Notes under the pieces: generated by a model | The model's input: only the letters and a program-made list of their open reading frames with translations | The model's database searches: none | Told to the model about the DNA's origin: nothing | In this document: piece by piece, positions 17,096 to 26,560 of the stretch | Layout of the letters: every line of letters starts with the position of its first letter | How positions within the stretch are numbered: position 1 is the first letter of the stretch | Translations under genes and position numbers: made by a program | NCBI GenBank assembly: GCA_021324185.1 | Contig: JAJPJN010000146.1 | Location: 1 to 53,759, forward strand | DNA length: 53,759 bases | Source of the DNA: Terriglobia bacterium | GTDB lineage: Bacteria; Acidobacteriota; Terriglobia; Bryobacterales; Bryobacteraceae | Reading direction: 5' to 3'

Positions 17096-18089
17096 TTTGT
17101 AGCGGCGTTACCTTGGATTTGCGGAAAGCGAGATACATCTCGCCGCCATTGGGTCTATTCTTTTTTTCTTTCCATTCCCACTCTCTTATTCGAATCAGCG
17201 TCCAATTCAGCAATCGTGATAAAGGATAAACCACGGCAGCAAAGGGCAAAAGCAGGTAAAAAGCCATTCTTTTCCAGAAAGGCCTTTTATCGCCTATCGA
17301 TCGAATGATATGTGGTGGCATAACGCGCAGCAGCGAAATCGGCATGCAAACCATCAGGAGAATGAATAACTCGATTGCCGCCCGGGTATTCTTGGCTCTT
17401 TTTGGGTTCAGCCAGTTGAATAGACCCCAATACAATTGAGCGGTCAGGTATTCAAAGCCACTCCAAATCTGGTTGGCAAAAAACGCATGCTCCAAACTCA
17501 GGCCATATTTTTCGCACAGCGACTGCAACTCAGCGGAGGTAAGGCGGCGCACATGCGAAATATCGTCGAGAAAAAACAGCCCGCTGCCGTCCTTCGAGAT
17601 GCCGTTACGTGCCAGGCTGGCCAATCGATGCTCAACAGAACCGGCATTTCCGCAAGGAAGGATGTGCAGAACTGTCCCATCCGGCTTCACTAATCTGGCG
17701 ATATCCGCCACCGTTGCTTCTAAATCCTGCACGTGTTCCAACACATGATGCGTGTATACGACGTCGTATGATGCTGAGGGCAGCGCCCGGTCGCCGAGCA
17801 GATGGTAGTTCACCTCGGCGCAGCGCGCGCGTGCTTTCTCGATGCCCTTCGGCGAGATGTCGCAGCCATGCACATCGAGATTCGGGAAGCGCTGCTTCAA
17901 CGCCATGGCAAAGGTGCCCGTACCGCAGCCGTATTCGAGAACCCTTGCATCCCGCGACGGAAGCGATGCCTCTATCAGCGACAGTACGCGGTCTAATTTT
18001 TCGTTAGACCAGTAATCCATCCACCCGCGCGCGTGGCGCTGATCGTAGAAGCTCTGGGGTGTCTGTTCGCGGGAACTGTTCTGCCTCAT
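17061..18089 (-). CDS. Class I SAM methyltransferase with C-terminal hydrophobic segments
   Basis: 342 residues. The N-terminal 230 form a methyltransferase domain: ARVLEYGCGTGTFAMALKQR (motif I, about 50), VHGCDISPKGIEKARA (motif II) and VVYTHHVLEHVQDLE (motif IV/V). The last 110 residues contain two long hydrophobic stretches (AAIELFILLMVCMPISLL and AFYLLLPFAAVVYPLSRLL), which should tether it to the inner membrane. The start overlaps the O-ligase stop by four bases and the end overlaps the next GT gene, so it is embedded in the operon. It may methylate a glycan intermediate or a lipid carrier-linked sugar; sequence does not tell. Confidence 0.85.
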   Translation of the reverse strand: MRQNSSREQTPQSFYDQRHARGWMDYWSNEKLDRVLSLIEASLPSRDARVLEYGCGTGTFAMALKQRFPNLDVHGCDISPKGIEKARARCAEVNYHLLGDRALPSASYDVVYTHHVLEHVQDLEATVADIARLVKPDGTVLHILPCGNAGSVEHRLASLARNGISKDGSGLFFLDDISHVRRLTSAELQSLCEKYGLSLEHAFFANQIWSGFEYLTAQLYWGLFNWLNPKRAKNTRAAIELFILLMVCMPISLLRVMPPHIIRSIGDKRPFWKRMAFYLLLPFAAVVYPLSRLLNWTLIRIREWEWKEKKNRPNGGEMYLAFRKSKVTPLQNVELELQSTHV

Positions 18090-19408
18090 GTTGTTAGCAC
18101 GCTCATCGATTCGGGTTGCAAGAGAGTTTCCGCCGGGGAATCTTCCAGCTCTGGAGTAGCTGCGGCAGCTTGAGCTGCCATTCTTCTAACCGCTATTCCG
18201 CATCCGGAAATGATCGCCATAAGATGGTATGGAAGATCGAAGTAGCATAGATTTCCGAAGGCGCCTCCGACTGCATAACCAGCTAGCGCCACCTGCGCCA
18301 TACCGACCAGATGGTAAGCCCATTCCGCTCCTTCGATGCTGCGCGCCTCTTTCCGCACGCGGCGGGCGGTCCACCATGTGCTGATTCCCAGCGCTAGAAA
18401 CAGGAACAATCCAACGTAGCCATGCTCTCCGAGGACTTTGAAGTAAATGCTATGGGCAGCATGGAAGTTTCCCGGATCCGGAGCATACCTTTCGAACAAT
18501 GCGGGCGTGAAGGCCTCGAATCCCCCGCCGTTTATGGGCCGGTCGGCCGCCAGATTGACAGCGAAGTGCCAGGCATTGATACGCCCCATAGCCGAATTGT
18601 CTTGTTCGTAAGTACCTACCGTTTGCATGCGGTCGAACCATGCCGAGGGCGCGTAGGCGTAAACGAGGCCCAGTAGAACGACAACGGCGGCTGTCGTCCG
18701 GATGCGGTGCTTGCTTTTCCAGCACAGCATGAGCGATACGCAAAGCAGGGCCAGCATACCGGCGCGCGAATAAGTGCCTATGACGGCAACTACACTGCAG
18801 CAGACGAGTGCGAGCAGACCGAACCTCACCCAGCGCCGCGGCGTGATTGCAACCAGATACATGATGAGAGGCACGACCGTCACAATGGCTAAGGCGAGGT
18901 CGTTGTTATCCGCAATAAAGCTAAAATCCGGCCCGTAAACGCGATTGTTGCCGCCGGTCCGTATCGTGCTAAACGCGCCACGCGCCGCGTAATACCCGAG
19001 TGACAGCACGATGACCCATACGAAGCTGTTCAGGCGCAAACGTGTCGTCATCATGGTCATAATTACGAGAACCATGAACATGATTTTCATGACCTGATTC
19101 CATTGACCCCATGCCGCATCCGCATTGAGGGCCGTCAACGTGCTCAACGTCATCCAGCAGCTAAACGCAACCAGTAGAACGCTTTCTCGTGTCAACGGAG
19201 GCCATTTCCTCTCGCGAGAGATCAGCAACGAGATCAGCAGAACGCTGACGATCACCATCGTGAATGGGAAATAATACGCCCTGTAATAACAGAGCCGGTG
19301 CGGATTCATGTAGGCAAACCAGGCGTACAAAAGAACTCCGATCCATGGTTTCCGTAGAGTAAAGAGGAGCCCGATGGCTGTGACTGCGAATACCGCGTAA
19401 TCTCTCAT
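18086..19408 (-). CDS. Exosortase-associated O-glycosylation ligase / O-antigen ligase family (TIGR03097-like)
   Basis: 440-residue membrane protein with about ten to twelve helices and the large periplasmic loop of the Wzy/WaaL class. The opening MRDYAVFAVTAIGLLFTLRKPWIGVL then AWFAYMNPHRL, the SFIADNNDLALA loop and GRINAWHFAVNLAADRPINGGGFEAF followed by AAHSIYFKVLGEHGYVGL are characteristic of the putative O-glycosylation ligase that accompanies XrtA. It would transfer or polymerise lipid-linked glycan in the periplasm, possibly onto PEP-CTERM proteins, many of which are predicted to be glycosylated. It lies 18 bases after the flippase gene. Confidence 0.92.
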   Translation of the reverse strand: MRDYAVFAVTAIGLLFTLRKPWIGVLLYAWFAYMNPHRLCYYRAYYFPFTMVIVSVLLISLLISRERKWPPLTRESVLLVAFSCWMTLSTLTALNADAAWGQWNQVMKIMFMVLVIMTMMTTRLRLNSFVWVIVLSLGYYAARGAFSTIRTGGNNRVYGPDFSFIADNNDLALAIVTVVPLIMYLVAITPRRWVRFGLLALVCCSVVAVIGTYSRAGMLALLCVSLMLCWKSKHRIRTTAAVVVLLGLVYAYAPSAWFDRMQTVGTYEQDNSAMGRINAWHFAVNLAADRPINGGGFEAFTPALFERYAPDPGNFHAAHSIYFKVLGEHGYVGLFLFLALGISTWWTARRVRKEARSIEGAEWAYHLVGMAQVALAGYAVGGAFGNLCYFDLPYHLMAIISGCGIAVRRMAAQAAAATPELEDSPAETLLQPESMSVLTT

Positions 19409-19426
19409 CCGGTAACCACCATGCCC

Positions 19427-20902
19427 TTACCAGGAGCGGACTGCAGCCGCAATTCGAGCCCTTCCCGTCAGCAACAAGTTTGCGAACCGCTCACGATCCT
19501 CGCGCGAGATAAGGTCAAACAAAATCAACCCGCCGATAAAGGCGATTACCACCACCAGACCTAGGCCAATCTGTTGCACCGAAGAGTTGCCGGCTCCCAA
19601 TACTGCTGCAGCAATGGCCACCGCCGTCAGACCAGCAAGAGCAGCGTAGTGTCTGGGATGCACCGGCAGCGGATTTTCGCGCTGGGCAAACCAGCAGCAG
19701 GCCGCAAGGTATGCGGCCCAGGTAATCAGGGTCGCCCATGCCGCCCCGAAAATCCCGAACGACGGTATCAGAAGCGTATTCAACACAAGATTGAGAGCCG
19801 CGCAAATCGCACATAAGATTCCAAACAACCGGGATTTCTTGGTGATGAACAACATCCCCCGGAAAAAATCACCGATGCTGCGCAACCCATACGCGACGGC
19901 GATCACGGGAACGAGCGCAATTGCTCCCCAGTATCCGGCTGTAGCCGCCATTCCGATCACGGGCCGGGAGAACGCGCTGATTCCCACCGCCACAAACGCG
20001 GCTGTCGCGCTCAGGTAAAGCAGCGTACGTGCAAAATCGGATCGCCAGGACGTTTTTGCCAGATGAGAGTAAAAGGTGGCGTTCCAAACCGCCCCGAACG
20101 GGCCTCCCACAAAAACGCTGACCAGCATCCCCATTTTGTATGCCAAAGCATACACGCCCAAATCGGCCAATGTGGAGTACCGGCTGAGGAAAAAGCGGTC
20201 TGAAAAGTGAACAATGAACGCGGACGAACTGGAAATGATGAGCGGGGATCCAAAGGCAATCAGATGTTTCGCCAGCGGCCATCGGAACGCCCAGGACGTT
20301 TCTCTGATCGTTGCTATTAATAGGACCACAACCGCTATCACGACGACTATGCATTTGCTGGTAAGAAAGCCCCAGATCCCCATCCGCCGCCCAGCTATGA
20401 AATAAATATTCAGGCTGATTAATGCAAGAGTCTGGGCGACTGAGCAGGCAACCCAGACCAGGTGGCGTCCCCGGATCTGCTGGTACAGCATCAACAATTC
20501 AGTCAATGCGCTGAACGACATCGTAAAAAATGCGAGGCGAACGAGAGCCGTTAAATCGGATTTAAAAAGCCACCGGCTTAGGGGACCGGCAAAAAGGACT
20601 CCCACAATGGTCACGGCTGACCCTAAAAAGCAAATCAACCAGATCATGGTTGACACAACATTTCCCCGGCTTTTATCGTCGGGCTGCTCATGATAAACGC
20701 GCACCATGGCATCTCCGGCAGCGGAAATGCCAAAAACGAGCGATGTGACCATAATGGCCAGATCGAGCAACTCAATTGTCCCGTAATCCGATGGGCTTAG
20801 ATAATGCGTATAAAAAGGAAGTAAAAGCAGCCCTACGGATCTTCGAACTAAATCACCAATTAAATAAACAGACGAATGTCTGAGAATGGATTGCAGCGTC
20901 AT
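19427..20902 (-). CDS. Wzx-type lipid-linked oligosaccharide flippase (MOP superfamily)
   Basis: 491-residue protein with about fourteen hydrophobic helices. The N-terminal YLIGDLVRRSVGLLLLPFYTHYLSPSDYG is the polysaccharide-synthase/flippase signature. It should flip undecaprenyl-linked repeat units across the inner membrane for polymerisation by the downstream Wzy/WaaL-like ligase. It is the first gene of the 12747-20902 operon and has a near-consensus TGGAAG-N5-TTGCA sigma-54 site about 40 bases upstream (20940-20957). Confidence 0.9.
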   Translation of the reverse strand: MTLQSILRHSSVYLIGDLVRRSVGLLLLPFYTHYLSPSDYGTIELLDLAIMVTSLVFGISAAGDAMVRVYHEQPDDKSRGNVVSTMIWLICFLGSAVTIVGVLFAGPLSRWLFKSDLTALVRLAFFTMSFSALTELLMLYQQIRGRHLVWVACSVAQTLALISLNIYFIAGRRMGIWGFLTSKCIVVVIAVVVLLIATIRETSWAFRWPLAKHLIAFGSPLIISSSSAFIVHFSDRFFLSRYSTLADLGVYALAYKMGMLVSVFVGGPFGAVWNATFYSHLAKTSWRSDFARTLLYLSATAAFVAVGISAFSRPVIGMAATAGYWGAIALVPVIAVAYGLRSIGDFFRGMLFITKKSRLFGILCAICAALNLVLNTLLIPSFGIFGAAWATLITWAAYLAACCWFAQRENPLPVHPRHYAALAGLTAVAIAAAVLGAGNSSVQQIGLGLVVVIAFIGGLILFDLISREDRERFANLLLTGRARIAAAVRSW

Positions 20903-20939
20903 TCGGCTTTGTGGCGTGGAGACCCCTGACGGGGAGGGT

Positions 20940-20957
20940 TATGCAACTCAGCTTCCA
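20940..20957 (-). promoter_or_regulatory. Candidate sigma-54 promoter of flippase operon
   Basis: TGGAAG-CTGAG-TTGCA on the minus strand, strict GG-N10-GC spacing and a consensus TTGCA -12 element. The predicted transcription start is about 29 bases before the ATG at 20902, a sensible leader. Confidence 0.65.
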
Positions 20958-20973
20958 AAGATGCCAGAAAGGC

Positions 20974-21000
20974 GCGCAGCCGAGTTTTATTCGGCTGCGC
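20974..21000 (-). terminator. Hairpin terminator of dockerin-protein gene
   Basis: Perfect 10-bp stem GCGCAGCCGA/TCGGCTGCGC with a 7-base loop, 19 bases past the stop of the - strand gene at 21019. The T-run on the minus strand is short. It separates this gene from the flippase operon. Confidence 0.7.
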
Positions 21001-21018
21001 TTTCTCGGGAGCTGGTTT

Positions 21019-23922
21019 TTACTGCAGAGTGCAGCTTCCACCCAGTGCCGCGGCCGCTATGGCGTTGACCGAAGCGGAGGTACAGGCCGACATCGTACAG
21101 GGGATTTTGCCGAGCACCTCATCGGTTGCAAGCTGAACATCAAGAATGTTTATGACACCATCGGCATTCAGATCACACTTTGACGGGGGTGGCGGAGCCG
21201 GACTGCCCGTGGCACCCCTCGGAATAAGCGCCCAATGAGGGTTGTCGTTGAAGCTGGCATCCGGCAAAACGTTAGAAGCCATGAAACTCCATGCCGCCGG
21301 TCCATTCGGAAGATTGGTCAGATACGACGTCGCGGCCATCGCATACGCCGCGTAACCCTCCGGGGGGAAGGTATCGGATTCCCCGGCTGGACCATAACCC
21401 GAAGTGAGCGCTTGCCAATTCGGCTGCCAGCCAGTTTTTAAAGAGGAATAAGAATTGAAATACTGCCCCGTAGCCACGTTAATGGTGGGAACTCGCCCGG
21501 TGAATGCTAACCGCGGATTGCTACCCGGGTCGGTGATCAGGCCGGTGAAGAACTGCCCGTACCAACTGACCAGATTGCTCGTTGGATAACCTAATTCCTG
21601 CCCCCGTCCCAACGCAAACATCAGGTAATCCGCGCTGAATTCACTTTCGGCTTCCTGCACCGTGGGTGAGTATTGCCACTCTGAATTGGCTCCGCTTGCA
21701 AACCCGCTTAGGTCCAGAGCGCTACTCATCGTCGCATTTGGACACGATACAGATGTCAGTTGCACCACATACGAGACGTTTCCGCTAGCATCGCCTCCGA
21801 GATAAACATTCGTGTTGGGTAGCAGATGAGAACAGGCTGTCGCGTCGCTAAACTTGACGGTGGAGGAAGCTCCGCCCGTATTGCTGGCCGTTCCGGCCCC
21901 CACGGAAAAGTTGATTCCGTATGCACTCGCAACAATGGCACTGCCTTGCACAAAGATCGGGCCTCCCCGCTGCCACTGATGCAGTGTGGGGTATCCCATG
22001 CCGTTGTTGACTTGAGAGCGGGTCGTAATGCCCCATTGCCAGTTCCCATTGCCATGGAACGGACTGGATGCGCACCAGGGGAAGACATCCGCGCTCGTGC
22101 AGCGGGCGCCCTCCTCGATTGCAACCCAATCATTGGTCAGAGTTTCAAAATACGATTTTTCAGGAGTATTGTCCGGAGAGACGAAGGCGGCGTTGTACAA
22201 TGCACGTAAACCCCAGGCCATAGCCCGAACTTCCCCTCCGTCGTAGCCCACGCCACCTTCAGCCCCTGTGGGTCCGCGCCCGTAGCTCACTGTGGTAGCC
22301 GCACCATTATCGGCTGAAGCTGAAAAGCTGCCGAGAAACCAGGTCTCCTCCAGATAAAACCAATCCCCAGTGACAAGGTACAGCGCCGAGGTTATATCCG
22401 GCTGGTGGGACGTATCTCCGGTAAAAAATCCGGCATTGTTGTAATTGTTGTTTGGGTTGAGGTATGGTCCGGCAACGACAACCGCATCCGCTTGTGCCGT
22501 GTAAGAGTAGGTTAAATACGTACTCATAAACGTCGGCCGTTGACTGATGCTCAGAATCCGGCCTTGGCCGTTCACCCCGCACTGATAAGAGCACCCGTTG
22601 CCACTGGCACGAGTGATGTTTTTATTGGGAGCATTCTCCCGAAAATGGAATGAAAATGCCCCGCCTTGATCGGAGCACACGTGCGCAATTTCCTGCTCCC
22701 GAATATCACCGCTATAGAGATATCTCAGCGTCCATAGCGGCTCCGGCCCGATGTGAGACGCCGCTCCAGTGTTTCCCCAGGCATGGTAAGCGCCGGGCCC
22801 CCAACAATTGTTACTTCCGCCGTAAATATCTGACGAACCTTGCTGTTGGTAGTTCCAGTCGCTGGCTAGCTGAGCTTCGGAAATCGTCCTTGATGCATCA
22901 TAATTCGGGGTGACTTTCGAGGCTGCCAAGTAAGCGAGATTATGATTGACTGCGGCCGGAGGCGGTACAGCCCCGAGCCAGGTCTCCTGCTTGAGGGTTA
23001 TGGTTCCGCTTGGAGTCGACACCTGCCAGCCGCTTACCTGATTATTTTCTGTAACAGTCCAGCGTGTTCCGGCAGCATGCACCACCTTGGCATTCTTGTA
23101 GACCACCGCCGGACTGGAATTCCCCAGAAGCAGAGTCAATGCATAGGTCTGATCTGTCCATGCCGTTGAACTCGCGTTCTCTCCTACAAAACGGATCTTC
23201 ACCTGCTGGGTGGCAGGCCAGAACGTCGCTATGAACATCGGCCGCACCGTCTTGCCGTTGAATCCCATATCGTAGGTTCCGGACTGATCGCAGAGGACAA
23301 CGGTAGTTGCCACCGTACCGCCCGCCCAATAAAACACGGGGCCCAGTTGCGAATTGCTGGCGCCATCCCAGTTCGTGAGAATTGCTCGAGCGGACGCAGT
23401 CTGAGTCGCGGAGTTGGATGTCAACTGCATCTGCGCATCAAAGTTGTAGTTCGCAAGCATGTTCGCTTTGGTTTCCCATGAGCCAGGCCCGCAGTTGCAA
23501 CTCAACTGATTCTGAAACGTGAAGTACATCGTTGATCCCGCCTTCAGCGTCGGAATCAGGAAACTTATGATTGAAAACTTGACGTAGCCCGATGCGAACC
23601 TGTTTTTTACGTCCGCTTGAGTCGTAAGCCATTGCGAAATTGTGGAACAGGTTGCATCCGTGCAGATTCCCACCTGCGGGAAATTTTGGATTGCCAGTGA
23701 ACTCGGTGCATCCATGAATTCCCTCCCAATCTGAATGGGGTAGTTTTGGGTGGTTGCACCCTCGGATTCTTTGATACTGAAGGTATTAGTTACGGCGGCG
23801 TTCGCTAAACAGGAGCCGAGCGCAAAAAATGCAAATACGGTCGCACTAAACCCGGCGCACCGTTGCACTTGAGGCTGTCCAAAGCACATAAACCGTGGAC
23901 GCCCGGCGCTTTTAACGCTCAT
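21019..23922 (-). CDS. Large secreted protein with C-terminal dockerin
   Basis: 967-residue exported protein. A signal peptide is visible (FSATVFAFFALGSCLANAAV). The long middle part, starting NTFSIKESEGATTQNYPIQI, is not a family I can name; it is rich in W, Y, N and G, and its central repeats of aromatic GW/NW turns suggest a sugar-active or beta-rich surface protein. Near the C-terminus a proline spacer (SPAPPPPSK) precedes a dockerin: CDLNADGVINILDVQLATDE is a good calcium loop plus helix, whereas the second half (TMSACTSASVNAIAAAALGG) keeps the helix but has lost the D/N ligands. The ATG at 23922 was chosen over an upstream in-frame start because the signal peptide then begins within 30 residues. 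A cohesin partner candidate is at 36792. Confidence 0.8.
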   Translation of the reverse strand: MSVKSAGRPRFMCFGQPQVQRCAGFSATVFAFFALGSCLANAAVTNTFSIKESEGATTQNYPIQIGREFMDAPSSLAIQNFPQVGICTDATCSTISQWLTTQADVKNRFASGYVKFSIISFLIPTLKAGSTMYFTFQNQLSCNCGPGSWETKANMLANYNFDAQMQLTSNSATQTASARAILTNWDGASNSQLGPVFYWAGGTVATTVVLCDQSGTYDMGFNGKTVRPMFIATFWPATQQVKIRFVGENASSTAWTDQTYALTLLLGNSSPAVVYKNAKVVHAAGTRWTVTENNQVSGWQVSTPSGTITLKQETWLGAVPPPAAVNHNLAYLAASKVTPNYDASRTISEAQLASDWNYQQQGSSDIYGGSNNCWGPGAYHAWGNTGAASHIGPEPLWTLRYLYSGDIREQEIAHVCSDQGGAFSFHFRENAPNKNITRASGNGCSYQCGVNGQGRILSISQRPTFMSTYLTYSYTAQADAVVVAGPYLNPNNNYNNAGFFTGDTSHQPDITSALYLVTGDWFYLEETWFLGSFSASADNGAATTVSYGRGPTGAEGGVGYDGGEVRAMAWGLRALYNAAFVSPDNTPEKSYFETLTNDWVAIEEGARCTSADVFPWCASSPFHGNGNWQWGITTRSQVNNGMGYPTLHQWQRGGPIFVQGSAIVASAYGINFSVGAGTASNTGGASSTVKFSDATACSHLLPNTNVYLGGDASGNVSYVVQLTSVSCPNATMSSALDLSGFASGANSEWQYSPTVQEAESEFSADYLMFALGRGQELGYPTSNLVSWYGQFFTGLITDPGSNPRLAFTGRVPTINVATGQYFNSYSSLKTGWQPNWQALTSGYGPAGESDTFPPEGYAAYAMAATSYLTNLPNGPAAWSFMASNVLPDASFNDNPHWALIPRGATGSPAPPPPSKCDLNADGVINILDVQLATDEVLGKIPCTMSACTSASVNAIAAAALGGSCTLQ

Positions 23923-23983
23923 AGTTTGTCTGATTCCCTTTCGTTTCTGGTTTGGCGGCGGCAAAGGCATCGCGCCTCGTTTC

Positions 23984-24001
23984 CGCGCCCTCATGCTGCC
24001 A
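23984..24001 (-). promoter_or_regulatory. Weak sigma-54-like site before dockerin-protein gene
   Basis: TGGCAG-CATGA-GGGCG has the right GG-N10-GC spacing but a poor -12 element. It overlaps an inverted repeat CCACAT-CGGC-ATGTGG (23999-24014). The predicted leader is about 54 bases. Confidence 0.3.
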
Positions 24002-24065
24002 CATCGGCATGTGGAGAGATTTCGAGAATGTTTCTATCGTCCTGACCACCTCTGTGTTGCGCAAT

Positions 24066-25247
24066 TCACAACAAACGGGTAGTATCGCACGCGGAAGACC
24101 GCTGTTGGGCAGCCATGCAGCCAGCCTGAGCGGGAGGGCGCAAGCGAGTCATCTCCTCATACAAGGAATGAAAACGCGCTGCCATCTTGTCGACGGTGAA
24201 ATTATTGAGTGCCCATTCACGGCTTCGTATTCTCATCGAATTCCGCAGTTCTGGCTGTTTAATAAGCCGCAGCAGCATTCGAGTAAGGGAGTCTACAGAT
24301 TCGGGTTCGCACAATAACCCGGTCTCCCCTTCCACTACAACCTCGGGGATACCCCCCACGCGCGATGCGACTACCGGAACACCATATGCCGCCGCTTCGG
24401 CCAGAACCAATCCGAAGGCCTCGCTTCGTGCGGGATGAACGGCGATATCGGTTTGCCGGTATATCGGACCGAGTTCCGGCCGGAAACCCAAGAAGCGCAC
24501 ATGAGCAGTAATGCCCAAGTCGCTTGCCAGGCGCTCGAGCGCCGGCCGTTCCGGACCCTCCCCGGCAACGATCAAATAAACCGGTAAGTCGCGGCTGAGT
24601 GCCTGAACTGACCTCAGCAGAAGGTCGACTCCCTTGCGGTAAATTAGAGAACCCGCAAACGTCAGGATTATCTTCCCCGAATCCGCGAGCGAAATCAGGT
24701 CAGGATCGTTATTCAAGCGATCGACGCCCTGTGTATCGATCCCGTTATAGATAACCATCATCTTTTCTTTCGATACGCCGTCCTGCTCGAGCCCGCCGAG
24801 CACATGTCGCGAGACACCCACCAACCGGTTTGCGTATCGCAACCCGAAGGCGTAGCGATCACGCTTCAGGTAGGGAGCATGTAGATGCGCCAATATCGGA
24901 ACCCGGCAGAAGCGCGCCGCCGGCAGCATCCACTGCATAGGGCCGCCGCCGTTCGAATGAACTAAGCGGACCCGGTTTTCCGAAATCACCTTTATTCCCT
25001 GCCAGATTTGCCGCCCCCACCGCTCCACGCGATAGTTAGGTTTTATGGATGTCAACAGGACGTCGAATCGGCTGCGGTACACGGGAAAACCGAGTTTTCT
25101 TACCGCCTCCGACATTTCCCGCCCGTTGCACCAAACCACGGCAGAAAATTGTCTTCGCTCGAGGTTGGCCAAAAGATCCAAAAGCACGCGTTCGCTGCCG
25201 CGAATCCACTCGTCTCCGTAATGCACGAACAAAATGGGAACCGGCAT
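24066..25247 (-). CDS. GT4-family glycosyltransferase
   Basis: 393-residue GT-B enzyme and the last gene of the chain-length operon. The start MPVPILFVHYGDEWIRGSER at 25247 fits the family; the open frame runs another 91 codons upstream, but that part is antisense to the neighbouring GT gene. Donor-domain motifs are ILTFAGSLIYRKGVDLLL and RSEAFGLVLAEAAAYGVPVV (E-x7-E), followed by ASRVGGIPEVVVEGETGLL. The gap to the previous gene is 14 bases. The sugar specificity is unknown. Confidence 0.87.
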   Translation of the reverse strand: MPVPILFVHYGDEWIRGSERVLLDLLANLERRQFSAVVWCNGREMSEAVRKLGFPVYRSRFDVLLTSIKPNYRVERWGRQIWQGIKVISENRVRLVHSNGGGPMQWMLPAARFCRVPILAHLHAPYLKRDRYAFGLRYANRLVGVSRHVLGGLEQDGVSKEKMMVIYNGIDTQGVDRLNNDPDLISLADSGKIILTFAGSLIYRKGVDLLLRSVQALSRDLPVYLIVAGEGPERPALERLASDLGITAHVRFLGFRPELGPIYRQTDIAVHPARSEAFGLVLAEAAAYGVPVVASRVGGIPEVVVEGETGLLCEPESVDSLTRMLLRLIKQPELRNSMRIRSREWALNNFTVDKMAARFHSLYEEMTRLRPPAQAGCMAAQQRSSACDTTRLL

Positions 25248-25261
25248 CTGATTGAGACCGC

Positions 25262-26494
25262 CTAGCGCAGTGGCGCCGGACAACTGGCTTCTTGATAAAC
25301 AGCGCGAAATTCTTCGGTCTTCCTGTCCCAGGTGGAGGCGCGGGCGCGCGCGAGTCCCGCACTCGCGAGACGCTCTGCCAGCGCAGGATCTTCCAGCACT
25401 TTCAGACACGCTGCCGCCACAGATGAGGGCGAAGCGCCATCCACGAGCAGCCCGTTCACCCCGTGTTCGACCGCGTCCGGTACGCCGCCCGCATTGCCGC
25501 CAATCACCGGCTTGCGGCAAGCACCTGCTTCCAGGAAAACTAATCCGAATCCTTCTGTATCGCCATCCGGCATCGTCCGGTTGGGCATTACGAACAGATC
25601 GGCAGTGCGGTAATAACCTGGCAGCTCCTCGCTGCGAACATCGGTTGCAAAGACGACCTGGTTTGCGACGTTACACTGTAAGGCAAGCGCGCGGAGGGCT
25701 TCCAACTGGCTGCCAACGCCTACGATCAAGTACGAGAGATTCGGAATTTCCTTCAGGACTTCCGGCAGCGCGCGGATCACTGCATGGTGGCCTTTGCGCG
25801 GCTCTAAGCGGGCCACCGTAAGAAGAATCTTGCGGCCGTGCAGGCCGTGCCGATTTATGATGCTCTCATTCTTAGGGCCGGGATAGAAGCGACCCACATC
25901 CACCCCGTTATGGATCACTTTGAGATTTTCTCGTTTGACGCGGCATCGCCGTACCACTTCCTGAGCCGTGAATGAGCTGACTGCGATCACTCGCGTCGCC
26001 CGGGCCAAAGCTTCGTAAGCTCCATGCGCATAGCGCCGGCTACTGCACCCCGTCGTTAACTCCTCGCCGTGAACATAGTGAATAATGCCGACGCCGAACC
26101 GTTTTCGCAGCGCCTGCCCAACCCGATGCAGCGAATACAGTTCTCCCAGGCAAACTACTTTCACCCCGCGCTTTCGGATGACGAACCCCGCTTCCTCAAT
26201 CAGCTTCCTTTCCAAAAGGCGGTCTTCAAAAAGGAATCTGGCTGCAGAATGAAATACCGTAGCAGGTTTTTCCCGGTATTGGGGTCGCAAGAGGTCGAGC
26301 CTCCGAACCTCAAAGCTTTGTCGCGAGTCCCAGTCCTTCCACCCTGGAAGTTCCCGGCCGTCAACATAACTCTTCTTTGCTGTGATGACACATACCTGGG
26401 AACCTAGCCGCTGGCACAAGCTCGCATACACGTGCGCTGAGCCTCCAACAATCGGAGGGAACGCGCTCGCGATAAATAGGAGTTGCTCCGACAT
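25262..26494 (-). CDS. GT4-family glycosyltransferase
   Basis: 410-residue GT-B enzyme. MSEQLLFIASAFPPIVGGSA gives the PPxxGG acceptor loop, VIHNGVDVGRFYPG the domain boundary, LLTVARLEPRKGHHAVIRAL the donor-domain entry and DTEGFGLVFLEAGACRKPVI the E-x7-E block. An in-frame GTG four codons upstream (26506) is an alternative start; GGAAGAG precedes the ATG closely. It sits 66 bases after the amidotransferase gene in the same operon and probably extends the same glycan. Confidence 0.87.
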   Translation of the reverse strand: MSEQLLFIASAFPPIVGGSAHVYASLCQRLGSQVCVITAKKSYVDGRELPGWKDWDSRQSFEVRRLDLLRPQYREKPATVFHSAARFLFEDRLLERKLIEEAGFVIRKRGVKVVCLGELYSLHRVGQALRKRFGVGIIHYVHGEELTTGCSSRRYAHGAYEALARATRVIAVSSFTAQEVVRRCRVKRENLKVIHNGVDVGRFYPGPKNESIINRHGLHGRKILLTVARLEPRKGHHAVIRALPEVLKEIPNLSYLIVGVGSQLEALRALALQCNVANQVVFATDVRSEELPGYYRTADLFVMPNRTMPDGDTEGFGLVFLEAGACRKPVIGGNAGGVPDAVEHGVNGLLVDGASPSSVAAACLKVLEDPALAERLASAGLARARASTWDRKTEEFRAVYQEASCPAPLR

Positions 26495-26560
26495 ATACTC
26501 TTCCACACCGTGCTCAGACGTGAAGTGATGCTCCCGAATGCCCGTGCCCCCATCACGAAT

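Noticed and set aside
16017-17102. 361-residue plus-strand frame antisense to a GT4 gene
   Set aside because: Ser/Arg/Thr-rich antisense artefact typical of GC-rich DNA.
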